64,000 nucleotides of DNA from Bacilli bacterium (GCA_017416535.1 JAFQCG010000001.1:1-64000), one strand, 5' to 3'. Positions 7,197-15,515 are shown, numbered from the stretch's first letter. The notes: a model not told the origin generated them from the sequence alone. Numbers and translations: made by a program.

Positions 7197-9485
7197 ATGT
7201 TTCAAAAAATCGATAATTTTTTATTAGAACTAAAAATCAGACTTTTGTTTGGAAAGATTGTGTTTTTAAATCTTCAATCTTTAATTGAGTACATTTTAAT
7301 AATTTTAATAGTCACTATATATAGTTTTTTAATTCCGATGTTAGTTGACTTATTACAGCTTTTATACCTGTTACCTATATATAATTTTTATGATTTCTAT
7401 TCTACTTATCATTCTTTATATACAAATACTGGTATTGCATTAATCGGATTATCTGCACTTATATTTACATTAAAAACTTTCAAACAACAGTCGTTGAATG
7501 AATATATGAATTCTGTGTTTCAGAAAATGTTTGATACTAAATTAGATACTTATATTCAATACTGGTATTTATGTATTTTAACATTGTTTTTCTTGTTTGT
7601 TCCAAATATAAATATTTTTCGTACAGAACTAGCATATTTTATTGGGCTTTATTATTTATCGTTATCTAGTATATTATTAATTTTTGGAATTGAATTGATA
7701 AACATCTCTAATAAAATGAATAAAAACTATATTATTAAGGAGCTGGAGAAAAGAGCAATATATTTATATGATATTGGAGAAAAGTGTGATGCTTCTTTCA
7801 ATAATTTCGTAAAAAAGTATAATCTTAAACCATTACCAAATTTATTTTTTATTCAAAAGTTTAATTCAACATTTGTTGCATATACTCAATGTATAAATTT
7901 ACTTGTTAAAAATTCATTTAATGATCCTATTATTTTTAGTGAAGCAATGTCAACATTATATTTAATCACAAAAAACAGATTAGATAAACGAAAAAATAAG
8001 TTTAATGATTTTGATGTTCCTTTCCTTAGTGAAATTATTCCAACAAAAACAAATGACACTTTTATAGAAAATTTTTTGTTGGAATATCTTGACGATTATG
8101 CAAAATTATCTTTAGAACAAAGAAATAAAGACAATTTAGGAACAATTGAAAGAACATATAAACTTTTGTTGCTAGCTGGTAAAGATAATCGATATTTAAA
8201 TAATAATTCATTGGAATTAACTGTGACCATTATATTCACATATTATTTAAAAATGTTGAATTATGTAGTGGACTTTAACAACGAAAATATGTTATTCCAA
8301 ACTTTAGAAATTTTTAAAGATTTATTTTTAAACAACCGAGATTATTATGTAGAACTAGTTGATAAAAACTATTGTGATGCTACTTACATTTTATCCGTTA
8401 AAGCTTTAGAAAAAAATTCTTTTATGAATTATCGAAACATTCAAGGCATACTAACAATTGGTCTTTCCAGCGTTTTATTCAGTAATCATGAATATCGTGA
8501 AGTTTACCTTGATTATATTTTTAAAGCACTGAAAGATAATTTAAAATTATTATATCAAAGTAAAGGAAAAATAGTTGAATATGATGGTGCTCGTATATAT
8601 TTGAATTATATTTTTAATTCTTTAGAGCCCATGTCAGTTCTAAATATTTATAAAATATATTATAATAGTAATATTTCTGAAAACGGAAGTTTTATTAATG
8701 AAGAACTATTATTAAATAACGATTATAGTAAACTACTTGATTTTGTTAGTGATAAGGGTGTAATTCTATGCCTGTCAACATTATACAAAAGTAAATGTTT
8801 TGTAACATGTAAGACAAATATATTATCTATATTTGAATTTTTATTGCAAATATCTGCAATTATTTACTCAAATACTATTTTGGAAGAGTGTAAGGATAGT
8901 TATATTCATCTTTTTAGAAGAACACTTGAATCTACTATTAATTACATTAATTTATTTGACAGCAACGCTTCAACAAACAGATACGAAATTAATAAGTTTT
9001 ATATTCGTATCGCAGATAGAGCTAAGCACTATATAATTGGAAATGATGTATTAAAAAAATCTTTTTTTGAATCATATGAAACAGCATTGTTTAATACGTA
9101 TGTGGTTTTTGACGATGAATTTAAATTAGAGGATTTTTTAGAATACCTAATTTCTATTCAAAAATTACATGAAAGTGAAGAGGATGTTAACACTATAATA
9201 ACTGCGTTTTTAACTAAAATAAAAGACAACTGCACAAACATATGCACTTTTGTAGAAAAATATATTAACTTAAAACACGGTAATATGAATGGTTTATTTA
9301 GCCGTGATACAGATACTCGTTTACGTATGGAGAATACTGCCTTAGATGTTATAACAAGTAGTTTAGATTTCTGCAATAAAAAAGAATTGATTGCTTTATA
9401 TACATTGACAAGTGGAAACCGACCATCATCATCGTTGAAAAAAGCAGAATTGTTATCCATTATTAAAGATAGTCTTTCTTCATAA
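7197..9485 (+). CDS. Large island membrane protein with SAP-like C-terminal motif
   Basis: A 762-aa protein. Residues ~25-175 hold about four membrane segments (SLIEYILIILIVTIYSFLIP, GIALIGLSALIFTL, YLCILTLFFLFVP, LYYLSLSSILLIFGIEL). The remaining ~580 residues are soluble, helix-rich and probably cytoplasmic. The last ~35 residues (KKELIALYTLTSGNRPSSSL, then KKAELLSIIKDSL) resemble a SAP/HeH helix-extension-helix module, a fold that binds DNA in other proteins. No enzyme motif is seen. The ATG at 7197 has AGGTGG upstream and lies after the promoter at 7140-7168. It is the main cargo of the tRNA-Trp island. A defence or anti-plasmid role would fit its place but is not shown. Confidence 0.8.
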   Translation: MFQKIDNFLLELKIRLLFGKIVFLNLQSLIEYILIILIVTIYSFLIPMLVDLLQLLYLLPIYNFYDFYSTYHSLYTNTGIALIGLSALIFTLKTFKQQSLNEYMNSVFQKMFDTKLDTYIQYWYLCILTLFFLFVPNINIFRTELAYFIGLYYLSLSSILLIFGIELINISNKMNKNYIIKELEKRAIYLYDIGEKCDASFNNFVKKYNLKPLPNLFFIQKFNSTFVAYTQCINLLVKNSFNDPIIFSEAMSTLYLITKNRLDKRKNKFNDFDVPFLSEIIPTKTNDTFIENFLLEYLDDYAKLSLEQRNKDNLGTIERTYKLLLLAGKDNRYLNNNSLELTVTIIFTYYLKMLNYVVDFNNENMLFQTLEIFKDLFLNNRDYYVELVDKNYCDATYILSVKALEKNSFMNYRNIQGILTIGLSSVLFSNHEYREVYLDYIFKALKDNLKLLYQSKGKIVEYDGARIYLNYIFNSLEPMSVLNIYKIYYNSNISENGSFINEELLLNNDYSKLLDFVSDKGVILCLSTLYKSKCFVTCKTNILSIFEFLLQISAIIYSNTILEECKDSYIHLFRRTLESTINYINLFDSNASTNRYEINKFYIRIADRAKHYIIGNDVLKKSFFESYETALFNTYVVFDDEFKLEDFLEYLISIQKLHESEEDVNTIITAFLTKIKDNCTNICTFVEKYINLKHGNMNGLFSRDTDTRLRMENTALDVITSSLDFCNKKELIALYTLTSGNRPSSSLKKAELLSIIKDSLSS

Positions 9486-9510
9486 TTTAACCATTACAAT
9501 GTCAACAGTT

Positions 9511-9658
9511 ATTTTATTATCAAATAAAAGAATCGCTTTCCCCCACACCCCTTGCGATTCTTTTGTTTTGATTTTAATTACGATTTATATACTTTTAGTA
9601 AAAATTAACGACTATTTTAGAAACTACACTTACCGGCGAAGCACGCGATTTTTGACTT
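9511..9658. repeat. Right long inverted repeat of the island
   Basis: The reverse complement of 5235-5384 with small gaps; the exact 23-bp core is 9635-9657. It begins 25 bp after the stop of the 762-aa gene and includes that gene's terminator. A 62-codon open frame across it (9499-9687) has no family features and no ribosome site. Confidence 0.85.
9526..9566 (+). terminator. Terminator of the 762-aa gene
   Basis: AAAAGAATCGC (9526-9536) pairs with GCGATTCTTTT (9554-9564), 11 bp, with a C-rich 17-base loop, followed by GTTTT. The hairpin lies inside the right inverted repeat; the left copy keeps only a weak version. Confidence 0.7.
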
Positions 9659-9672
9659 GTCGCGCTCCAACT

Positions 9673-9706
9673 AAAAAAAAGAAGTAGAAATGGAACATTT
9701 CTACTT
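9673..9706 (-). terminator. Leftward-facing terminator hairpin at island right end
   Basis: AAGTAGAAATG and CATTTCTACTT pair over 11 bp with a GAA loop (9682-9706), and the left side is a run of A, so it works as a terminator on the reverse strand. No reverse-strand gene lies to its right in the island, so it may shield the island from outside transcription. 9707-9823 is AT-rich with nothing else recognised. Confidence 0.65.
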
Positions 9707-9823
9707 GCGTAAACATCTAATTTACTTTATACTGAAAGTGTAATTTATATATATGAGATTCATTATTATATATTATAAAACGTACTGAAATTTATTGGTA
9801 GGTCTATAACGGAATGAGTCAAA

Positions 9824-9908
9824 TCTCCAAAACCACTGTTGGGAGTTCGATTCTCTCATCCCCTGCCATTTAGAAATTTAAGCAACATAAGGTTGCTTTT
9901 TTTGTTGT
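9824..9908 (+). repeat. Right copy of 85-bp direct repeat (attR-like; partial tRNA-Trp)
   Basis: Identical to 5093-5177. It contains the anticodon loop, T arm, acceptor 3' strand, CCA and terminator of tRNA-Trp but no 5' half; the preceding bases do not resemble a tRNA, so this is not a gene. It marks the right junction of the island and the original downstream flank of tRNA-Trp. Confidence 0.92.
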
Positions 9909-9980
9909 CAGATTGTGGGGATAACGATTATATGATATTATGGTAATATATAATATTTTAATGTTAAAGAGGGTATCATT

Positions 9981-10442
9981 ATGAAGAAAATATTGTTTTT
10001 ATTTATACTTTGTTGTTTTCTAACAACTGGTTGTTTTGGACTTAAATGTCCTGAAGGTTATACCTTGGATGAAAACAAAGAACTTTGTTATAAAGTTGTT
10101 GATGCTCCTGCAACTTATAGAATAGAATATTCTTGCGCTGCAGGATATTTATTTGGTGACAAATGTTATTTAGTTAATTCTAATGTAGCAAAACCTGCCA
10201 AACAATACGGCTATGGATACACATCTTATTATTGTGATTATGGTTATAACTTGGTTGGTAATACATGTTATCCCAGTTCCACTATTGCTGTCAAAAAAAA
10301 GTATGTTAAATGCCCTCCTGGTTATACAATAGATCCCTCTGGAATAGGTACTGGTATACCTCAAATTGATGTTCCCGAATTAGAAGTACCTTCCCTTTCT
10401 ATGTCCCACTGTTATAAAAGAGTTACTATTTCTCCTAAATAA
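9981..10442 (+). CDS. Cys-rich lipoprotein with four C-x2-G-Y/C-Y modules
   Basis: A 153-aa lipoprotein. The signal peptide ends in LTTGC (lipid-bearing Cys18). The mature part carries eight further Cys arranged as four modules of the form C-x2-G-Y ... C-Y: C23/C36, C52/C62, C85/C96 and C111/C144. The last pair is stretched by a Gly/Pro/Ile-rich insert. Each module probably forms one disulfide outside the membrane. I do not recognise a named family. The start follows GAGGG by seven bases. It is the first gene right of the island and reads rightward. Adhesion or binding is plausible, but unsupported. Confidence 0.75.
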   Translation: MKKILFLFILCCFLTTGCFGLKCPEGYTLDENKELCYKVVDAPATYRIEYSCAAGYLFGDKCYLVNSNVAKPAKQYGYGYTSYYCDYGYNLVGNTCYPSSTIAVKKKYVKCPPGYTIDPSGIGTGIPQIDVPELEVPSLSMSHCYKRVTISPK

Positions 10443-10489
10443 TTATATTTTAATTTTTGTGATATCATATTTGTATATGGAGGACTGTT

Positions 10490-10990
10490 ATGAAAGAATT
10501 ATTAGTAGATAAAAATGGTTATGAACAATTTTTTGAAGAATTTGATAAATTGAAAATGTCACTTACTTCTAATGCTGCTCACGGTAGTGAGGTCTATGCT
10601 GATGCTGTTGGTGATGGATGGCATGACAACTTTGCTTATGAGGAAGCAATGAGGCAAGAGAAAATGATTCAAACTAAAATTATGGAAATGACTAAGCAAA
10701 AAGATTTACTAAAAGTAATAGATGCTGTACCTTACTCTGATGATTATGTATGTCTTGATGATAAAATTGAGGTGGCTATTAAATATAGTGAAGACGATGA
10801 AGACATTGAAATCATTAAACTTACTGGAAAATTCAGACCAGATGATGATTTAAATGAAGTTACTTTAAATAGTCCTATAGGTAAAGCCATTTATAAACAA
10901 GCTATTGGCTCTAATGTTATATATGAAGTTAATAATAAAAAAATAGAAGTAAAAATTTTAAGAAAGGTAAATTATTATGAAACAAGTTAA
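10490..10990 (+). CDS. GreA/GreB-family transcript cleavage factor-like protein
   Basis: A 166-aa protein. The N-terminal half is a helical hairpin ending in the tip GDGWHDNFAYEEAMRQEKM, comparable to the acidic GreA coiled-coil tip that enters the RNA polymerase secondary channel. The C-terminal half (IIKLTGKFRPDDDLNEVTL, NSPIGKAIYKQAIGSNVIYE) matches the FKBP-like GreA C-terminal domain. Canonical GreA has GDLSENAEY at the tip, so this is a divergent paralogue rather than the housekeeping copy. It overlaps the next gene by 14 bases, which suggests translational coupling. Confidence 0.75.
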   Translation: MKELLVDKNGYEQFFEEFDKLKMSLTSNAAHGSEVYADAVGDGWHDNFAYEEAMRQEKMIQTKIMEMTKQKDLLKVIDAVPYSDDYVCLDDKIEVAIKYSEDDEDIEIIKLTGKFRPDDDLNEVTLNSPIGKAIYKQAIGSNVIYEVNNKKIEVKILRKVNYYETS

Positions 10991-11552
10991 GAAAAGACAA
11001 AGAAAGAATAGACGTATTAAATATAATGAGCAAGTCTATATTGAAAAAAATTATATAGTTGATGGGAAAGCAGTTATTCCTGTTGAGTTAGAAAAAACAG
11101 ATGATTTATTTATGAAACATGACTTTAAAAAATATGAATTATCTGATGAGGTATGTGATTATATTGAAGAAATTGCATATATGATTCCAATGAATACTGA
11201 TATCGTTATTGAACTACATTGTCCTAAAGTAGATGATGAAATGCAAATAAAGATGATTAAAGCTATAAAGAATAATTATGGTATGGATATAGATGATATA
11301 GATTATGATATAAGTAAAATTAATTCTAGATCTCTTATTTATGGAATTGTTGGAATATTAATATTGATTATTAATTTAATTACTGAACCAATTCTTGGAG
11401 AAGTACTTTCTAATTTTATTTGTGTTGTTTGGTGGGTTGCGATATGGGAAATGGTAGAACTTCAAACAATAGAAAAGTCTGATGCGAAATGGAAAAGACT
11501 TAATTATCAACAATTATATGATTCAGAAATAACATTTGTTTTTGATAAATAA
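10977..11552 (+). CDS. Two-TM protein of unknown function
   Basis: A 191-aa protein that starts inside the end of the GreA-like gene (14-base overlap). A basic N-terminus (KKRQRKNRRIKY) is followed by an acidic alpha/beta segment of ~100 residues and then two adjacent membrane helices (IYGIVGILILIINLITEPIL and VLSNFICVVWWVAIWEM, residues ~121-160). No family is recognised. The overlap ties its expression to the GreA-like protein. Confidence 0.65.
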   Translation: MKQVKKRQRKNRRIKYNEQVYIEKNYIVDGKAVIPVELEKTDDLFMKHDFKKYELSDEVCDYIEEIAYMIPMNTDIVIELHCPKVDDEMQIKMIKAIKNNYGMDIDDIDYDISKINSRSLIYGIVGILILIINLITEPILGEVLSNFICVVWWVAIWEMVELQTIEKSDAKWKRLNYQQLYDSEITFVFDK

Positions 11553-11576
11553 TTAAGCAACACATTGTTGCTTTTT
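11553..11576 (+). terminator. Terminator of GreA-like operon
   Basis: The hairpin AGCAACA/TGTTGCT is followed by TTTTATTT, right after the stop at 11552. Confidence 0.8.
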
Positions 11577-11640
11577 ATTTGTTATAAAGTAATTATTGTG
11601 GTAGTATTTTATTTAGAGATATATTATTAGGGGGAATAAT

Positions 11641-12708
11641 ATGAGGAAAGAAAATGATTATAATTACTTTATTGATTTTATAAAGTTTATTTTTAGTTTA
11701 ATTATTGTTTTATATCATACTTGGGTGTTTTCATATGGATATGGTTATGGCTTATTTAACTATGGATATTTAGCAGTAGGTTTTTACTTTATTGTAACTG
11801 GATATTTAATGATGCAAACTCTGGAGAAAGAGAAGAACTCTAAAGAGAAAATTGGTATTAGAACTATAAAATTTATTAGAAAGAAAATTGGTGGTATTTT
11901 TCCTTATATTCTTTTTTCTTTTATTGTAGGAAGTATAATTATATATGCAGAGGACTGTTTAAACTTAAGTTTTTGGTTACAGAATAACATGATTGCTGAG
12001 ATTGCTCAAATAGGCATTTTAGGTTTTAAATTTAGTATTAATGGTGCTACTTGGTATATTTCTGCGATGCTTGTTGCTTTAAGTTTTTTATATCCCCTAG
12101 CAATTAAATTTAAAGATAACTATGATACTTTAATTGCTCCTTTACTTTTACTGTTTTTTATGTGGTTGGTTTATTCTTTTGGAATAAAGATTGATTCTCC
12201 AACCGAAATTAGTTTTATTGGATTTAATGGTTTATATAAATCATTTATATTTTTACTATTAGGAAATATGTCTTATTTTGTAACAAAGAAATTAAAATCA
12301 ATTAGTTTTAATAAGACCGGAAAAATTGTGCTTACAATAATTGAGGTGTTTTTGTTAATAAATTTAATTTGTACTATGCATTTTTATATGTTTGGAACTA
12401 TTACATTTGCAGTGATGACATTATTACTTGTAGTGATTACATTTAGTGGAAAAAGTTATTCAAAAGAAATATTTAATAAACCATTTTATAAGAAACTAGG
12501 AACATTTGGTTTTATTATGTATTTAAATAATATGTATTTTAGAACAGCTATACGTCATAGTACATTAAGTTTTAGATATAGAAACTTTATCATTCTTTAT
12601 GTTGGATTAACTGTTGCGATGAGTTTACTTGCATATTATTTAGTTCCTATATTAACTAATTTGTGTAAACGTATTTTTATTTCTTTAAAAAGAAAACTTA
12701 TTTCTTAA
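11641..12708 (+). CDS. Acyltransferase family 3 membrane protein
   Basis: A 355-aa integral membrane O-acyltransferase (OafA/YrhL-type, Acyltransferase_3). Residues ~10-30 carry the hallmark FIKFIFSLIIVLYHTW with the catalytic histidine, then about ten membrane segments, including GYLAVGFYFIVTGYLMM and NGATWYISAMLVALSFLYP. Such enzymes move acetyl or succinyl groups onto surface sugars or peptidoglycan. There is no SGNH domain. GGGGG lies just before the ATG. The CotH-type kinase gene follows directly, and both act on the cell surface. Confidence 0.9.
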   Translation: MRKENDYNYFIDFIKFIFSLIIVLYHTWVFSYGYGYGLFNYGYLAVGFYFIVTGYLMMQTLEKEKNSKEKIGIRTIKFIRKKIGGIFPYILFSFIVGSIIIYAEDCLNLSFWLQNNMIAEIAQIGILGFKFSINGATWYISAMLVALSFLYPLAIKFKDNYDTLIAPLLLLFFMWLVYSFGIKIDSPTEISFIGFNGLYKSFIFLLLGNMSYFVTKKLKSISFNKTGKIVLTIIEVFLLINLICTMHFYMFGTITFAVMTLLLVVITFSGKSYSKEIFNKPFYKKLGTFGFIMYLNNMYFRTAIRHSTLSFRYRNFIILYVGLTVAMSLLAYYLVPILTNLCKRIFISLKRKLIS

Positions 12709-12740
12709 TTTTGTGGTATATTTTATTTGAGGAGATATGT

Positions 12741-14165
12741 ATGAGAGAAGTTAGGAATTTATTTTTTATTATTATTTTAGGAATTTGTTTATTCTCTATA
12801 CCAGGGGGTGTACTTGCTGAAGAAGATAAGAAGACAATACCTAGATTAGATTTTTATGGCGGAGTTGATCAATTAAGATCAAAAGAAGAAGAAATTAAAA
12901 TTCAAGTTAAGTACAATAGTAAAGATATTAAGTTTAATGGTTATGCTAAAATTAAGTGGCAAGGTTCTTCAAGTATTGCATATGCTAAAAAGAATTATAC
13001 TATTAAATTTTATAAAGATAGTAATTTAGAAAATAAACTAAAGATTGACTTTGGTTGGGGAAAACAAAATAAGTATTGTTTAAAAGCAAACTGGATTGAT
13101 AAGACTCATTCTAGAAATGTAGTTACTGCAAAGCTTGCTGCTGAAATGCAAAAGAAATATAAGTTATTGGAGAATGCTCCAAAGAATGGTGTTATTGATG
13201 GATTTCCTATAGAGATTTATTTAAACAATAATTTTTTAGGATTATATACATTAAATATTCCTAAAGATGCTTGGATGTTTGGTATGGATGAAGATAATCC
13301 TAAACACACTGTATTAGCTGGTGAAACTTATAATGCCCCTGCTTTCTTTAAAGAAACAGTTACTGAGTTTTATGATTTTGGATTAGAGGCTGGTGTTGAA
13401 GATCAAGCCACTCTTAATGCTCTTAATAGATTAATAGTTTTTGTTAGAGATAGTTCTGATGAGGAATTTAGAAATAAACTTAGTGATTATTTAAATTTAG
13501 ATTCGATGTTAAATTATTATTGTTTTATGCAGATAGCTCAAATGAAAGATAATAATGCAAAGAATATGTTGTTAGTAACATACGACCATAAAGTTTGGTA
13601 TACTTCACTATATGATTTAGATACAACTTGGGGAACTTATTGGGATGGTTCTAAATTATATAATTATAATAACCATGTTGGTACTGAAAGTATTTTATGG
13701 AATAAAATGAAAAGAGTTTTTGCTGATGAACTAGCAGATAGATATTTTGAATTAAGAGAAGATATTTTATCTAAAGAACATATTATGGATGAATTTAATA
13801 AATTTTACAATTCTATTCCTAAGGAAACTTGGGTTAAAGAAAATAATAGGTGGAAAAATATTCCTGGATATGATTTAAGTCAGATTAATGATTTCTTAAA
13901 TGTAAGAATACCGGTTATGGATAAGTTCTTTGCTGATATTTATAAGAAATCTTCTGATGTTAAAGGTTATTGTATAAAGAAAAATGATACTATAACTACT
14001 AAAATTGTTCCTTTAAGAAGAGATGTTACAATTATAGATAGTGATTCTTATACTTTTGATGATGATGGAGAGCATACTTTTATTTATAAAGATGCTAGTG
14101 GTAATACAAAATATAAGATTGTCGCAGTTAAGTTCTTAAAGAATGCATTTGGTGAGAAGAGATAA
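12741..14165 (+). CDS. Secreted CotH kinase family protein
   Basis: A 474-aa protein with a signal peptide (FFIIILGICLFSIPGGVLA). CotH motifs follow in order: KIKWQGSSSIAYAKKNYTIK (~65-85), IDGFPIEIYLNNNFLGLYTL, KNMLLVTYDHKVWYTSLYD and DLDTTWG, where family members hold the metal-binding aspartates. In Bacillus, CotH phosphorylates spore-coat proteins; homologues occur on surfaces and in cellulosomes. The first ten codons of the open frame precede GAGGAG, so the start is 12741. The C-terminal ~60 residues form a small beta domain. It lies 32 bp after the acyltransferase gene. Confidence 0.9.
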   Translation: MREVRNLFFIIILGICLFSIPGGVLAEEDKKTIPRLDFYGGVDQLRSKEEEIKIQVKYNSKDIKFNGYAKIKWQGSSSIAYAKKNYTIKFYKDSNLENKLKIDFGWGKQNKYCLKANWIDKTHSRNVVTAKLAAEMQKKYKLLENAPKNGVIDGFPIEIYLNNNFLGLYTLNIPKDAWMFGMDEDNPKHTVLAGETYNAPAFFKETVTEFYDFGLEAGVEDQATLNALNRLIVFVRDSSDEEFRNKLSDYLNLDSMLNYYCFMQIAQMKDNNAKNMLLVTYDHKVWYTSLYDLDTTWGTYWDGSKLYNYNNHVGTESILWNKMKRVFADELADRYFELREDILSKEHIMDEFNKFYNSIPKETWVKENNRWKNIPGYDLSQINDFLNVRIPVMDKFFADIYKKSSDVKGYCIKKNDTITTKIVPLRRDVTIIDSDSYTFDDDGEHTFIYKDASGNTKYKIVAVKFLKNAFGEKR

Positions 14166-14182
14166 TTAATTATCTCTTTTTT
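14157..14182 (+). terminator. Perfect-palindrome terminator after cotH-like gene
   Basis: The 22-bp perfect palindrome AAGAGATAAT/TAATTATCTCTT is followed by TTTT. It includes the stop codon of the CotH-like gene. Confidence 0.8.
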
Positions 14183-14184
14183 GT

Positions 14185-14212
14185 TTGAATTATTATGTTT
14201 TTTTTGTATAAT
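14185..14212 (+). promoter_or_regulatory. Promoter of 14245 gene
   Basis: TTGAAT (14185-14190) and TATAAT (14207-14212) are spaced by 16 bp, just after the previous terminator. Confidence 0.7.
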
Positions 14213-14244
14213 ATAAACTATCTTAATACAGAGGGGGAATGTTT

Positions 14245-14715
14245 GTGTTTGGATATGGAGATAGAATTACTTTAAGTTTAGTAAATGGTGCTGATATAAA
14301 TGGGAAAGCTGTTCCTTTTAATTTAAGGTTACCAGCTGCTGAAGATTATGAAATTCCAGAAGACTTATCTGTTGTTGATGTTTTTGAATATCAAGAAGGT
14401 TCTTCTACAAATGGATTAATTGTTTTTAGTATTTATGTTGGTAATAAGAAGACAATTGGGGAACTTGCTGATATTAATGATGGTAAACATATTAAACTTC
14501 GTGAGCAAATTGAAATACCATCAATAGATAGTGATATTTGTTATCAAACTATTGGTGATAATAGATTTGTATATGCCGTTGTTGAAGATAATGATTTAGT
14601 TGTTAATAGTCATGAAGAATTACGCGATGCTATCAGTAAATTATCAGAAGACTTTAATAATTTTAATAAGTCAGTACAAAAGATTAAATGTTTTGGTAAA
14701 AACATAAATAGATAG
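14245..14715 (+). CDS. Conserved-looking protein of unknown function
   Basis: A 156-aa soluble, acidic protein that I do not recognise. It has a beta-rich N-terminal two-thirds (DRITLSLVNGADINGKAVPF, GLIVFSIYVGNKKT) and a C-terminal amphipathic helix (SHEELRDAISKLSEDFNNFN). AGGGGG lies seven bases before GTG at 14245; the ATG at 14239 is only one or two bases from that site, so GTG is preferred. It is followed after 12 bp by the HD hydrolase gene, probably in one transcript. Confidence 0.6.
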   Translation: MFGYGDRITLSLVNGADINGKAVPFNLRLPAAEDYEIPEDLSVVDVFEYQEGSSTNGLIVFSIYVGNKKTIGELADINDGKHIKLREQIEIPSIDSDICYQTIGDNRFVYAVVEDNDLVVNSHEELRDAISKLSEDFNNFNKSVQKIKCFGKNINR

Positions 14716-14727
14716 GATTTGATATAT

Positions 14728-15498
14728 ATGGAATATAACTTTAAAGATGATGTTAAACTTTTTATGGTATTTGATATACTTGGTGATACTGAACGAACTG
14801 GACCTCATTTATGGCAAATTGAAAGATTTCGTTTAGAAGATGTTAAAAATCATATACTTGATTTATTATTAATGACTAGAATATTAAAAAAATATTTTCC
14901 TGAAGGTTTAGATTATGATAAAATCACTGATTATATTATTTGCCATGATTTACCAGAAGCTATTACAGGGGATATTACTAAATTCGAAGGTGTCTCTAAC
15001 GAAGAAATTCAAAATGTTACAGCTATGGCTATTGATTATTTAGATGAACGTTTTAAAAATGTTTTAAATGTTGGTAATATTTTAAGAAGTTATGAGGCAA
15101 GATTTGATTTGGAATCAAAAGTTGTTAATATGTTGGACAAAGTTCATTCCTCTACTACTTTTATAAAGTATGAAAGTGAAAGTCATGTAGATATGGATGA
15201 TCCAAGAATTATCCCAGAGTTAAGAAATCATCCATTTGTTGTGGAGAAAATTAATGCAGGATATGATTTAGCGGATATATTTTTTGAATTCCATATGAAA
15301 GCTGTTAATATTTCAGATGAGGAATGTTCTAGATATTTAATTACTCGTGGGCAAGCTGATATGATAGTTAATGCTATTAGGGGATTTGCGAATGAAATGT
15401 ATTCAGAAAAAAAAGATGGTACACTATTAAATGCAAAGGATGATTTTCCACAAAAAGCAATGGTTTATAATAGAGCAAATAAAAAGAGTTCTACTTAA
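14728..15498 (+). CDS. HD-domain hydrolase, YfbR-like
   Basis: A 256-aa cytosolic metal-dependent phosphohydrolase. The motif order matches YfbR-type 5'-deoxynucleotidases: LWQIERFRLEDVKNHILDLL (R, then the first metal-binding H), IICHDLPEAITGDI (the HD pair followed by E), and a distal D in VVNMLDKVHS. YfbR removes phosphate from deoxynucleoside monophosphates; the substrate here is unproved. ATG at 14728 has AGGA upstream. The 3' end overlaps the stop of the convergent gene at 15495 by four bases. Confidence 0.85.
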   Translation: MEYNFKDDVKLFMVFDILGDTERTGPHLWQIERFRLEDVKNHILDLLLMTRILKKYFPEGLDYDKITDYIICHDLPEAITGDITKFEGVSNEEIQNVTAMAIDYLDERFKNVLNVGNILRSYEARFDLESKVVNMLDKVHSSTTFIKYESESHVDMDDPRIIPELRNHPFVVEKINAGYDLADIFFEFHMKAVNISDEECSRYLITRGQADMIVNAIRGFANEMYSEKKDGTLLNAKDDFPQKAMVYNRANKKSST

Positions 15499-15515
15499 AG
15501 TAGACTCTTTTTTTC
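15480..15515. terminator. Shared bidirectional terminator of convergent genes
   Basis: A hairpin built from AAGAGT(T)CTACTT and AAGTAG(A)CTCTT, with A-run and T-run on the two sides, contains both stop codons. It can serve both converging genes. Confidence 0.8.

Larger units (their letters stand above)
5093..9823. mobile_element. 4.7-kb tRNA-Trp island without a recombinase gene
   Basis: The unit between the starts of the two 85-bp repeats is 4,731 bp. It holds four genes (zinc-ribbon/FxLYD, XRE, 170-aa membrane protein, 762-aa membrane protein) in two divergent pairs, framed by ~150-bp imperfect inverted repeats (5235-5384 and 9511-9658). No integrase, serine recombinase, transposase, primase or capsid gene is visible in any frame. 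Likely it is mobilised by an integrase supplied from elsewhere, or it has lost its own. Perfect identity of the repeats argues for a recent event or ongoing exchange. The tRNA at the left end stays functional. Confidence 0.85.

Noticed and set aside
9499-9687. Small protein gene at the island right end
   Set aside because: The frame runs across the terminator and inverted repeat, has no ribosome site and a composition unlike real genes here.
5093-9823. Prophage remnant
   Set aside because: No terminase, portal, capsid, tail or replication gene; only the XRE regulator is phage-like, and that is common in all islands.
9824-9897. Second tRNA-Trp gene
   Set aside because: Only the 3' half is present; bases before 9824 cannot form the acceptor 5' strand or D arm. 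It is the right copy of the integration repeat.
14239-14244. ATG start at 14239
   Set aside because: Only one or two bases after AGGGGG; GTG at 14245 has proper spacing.
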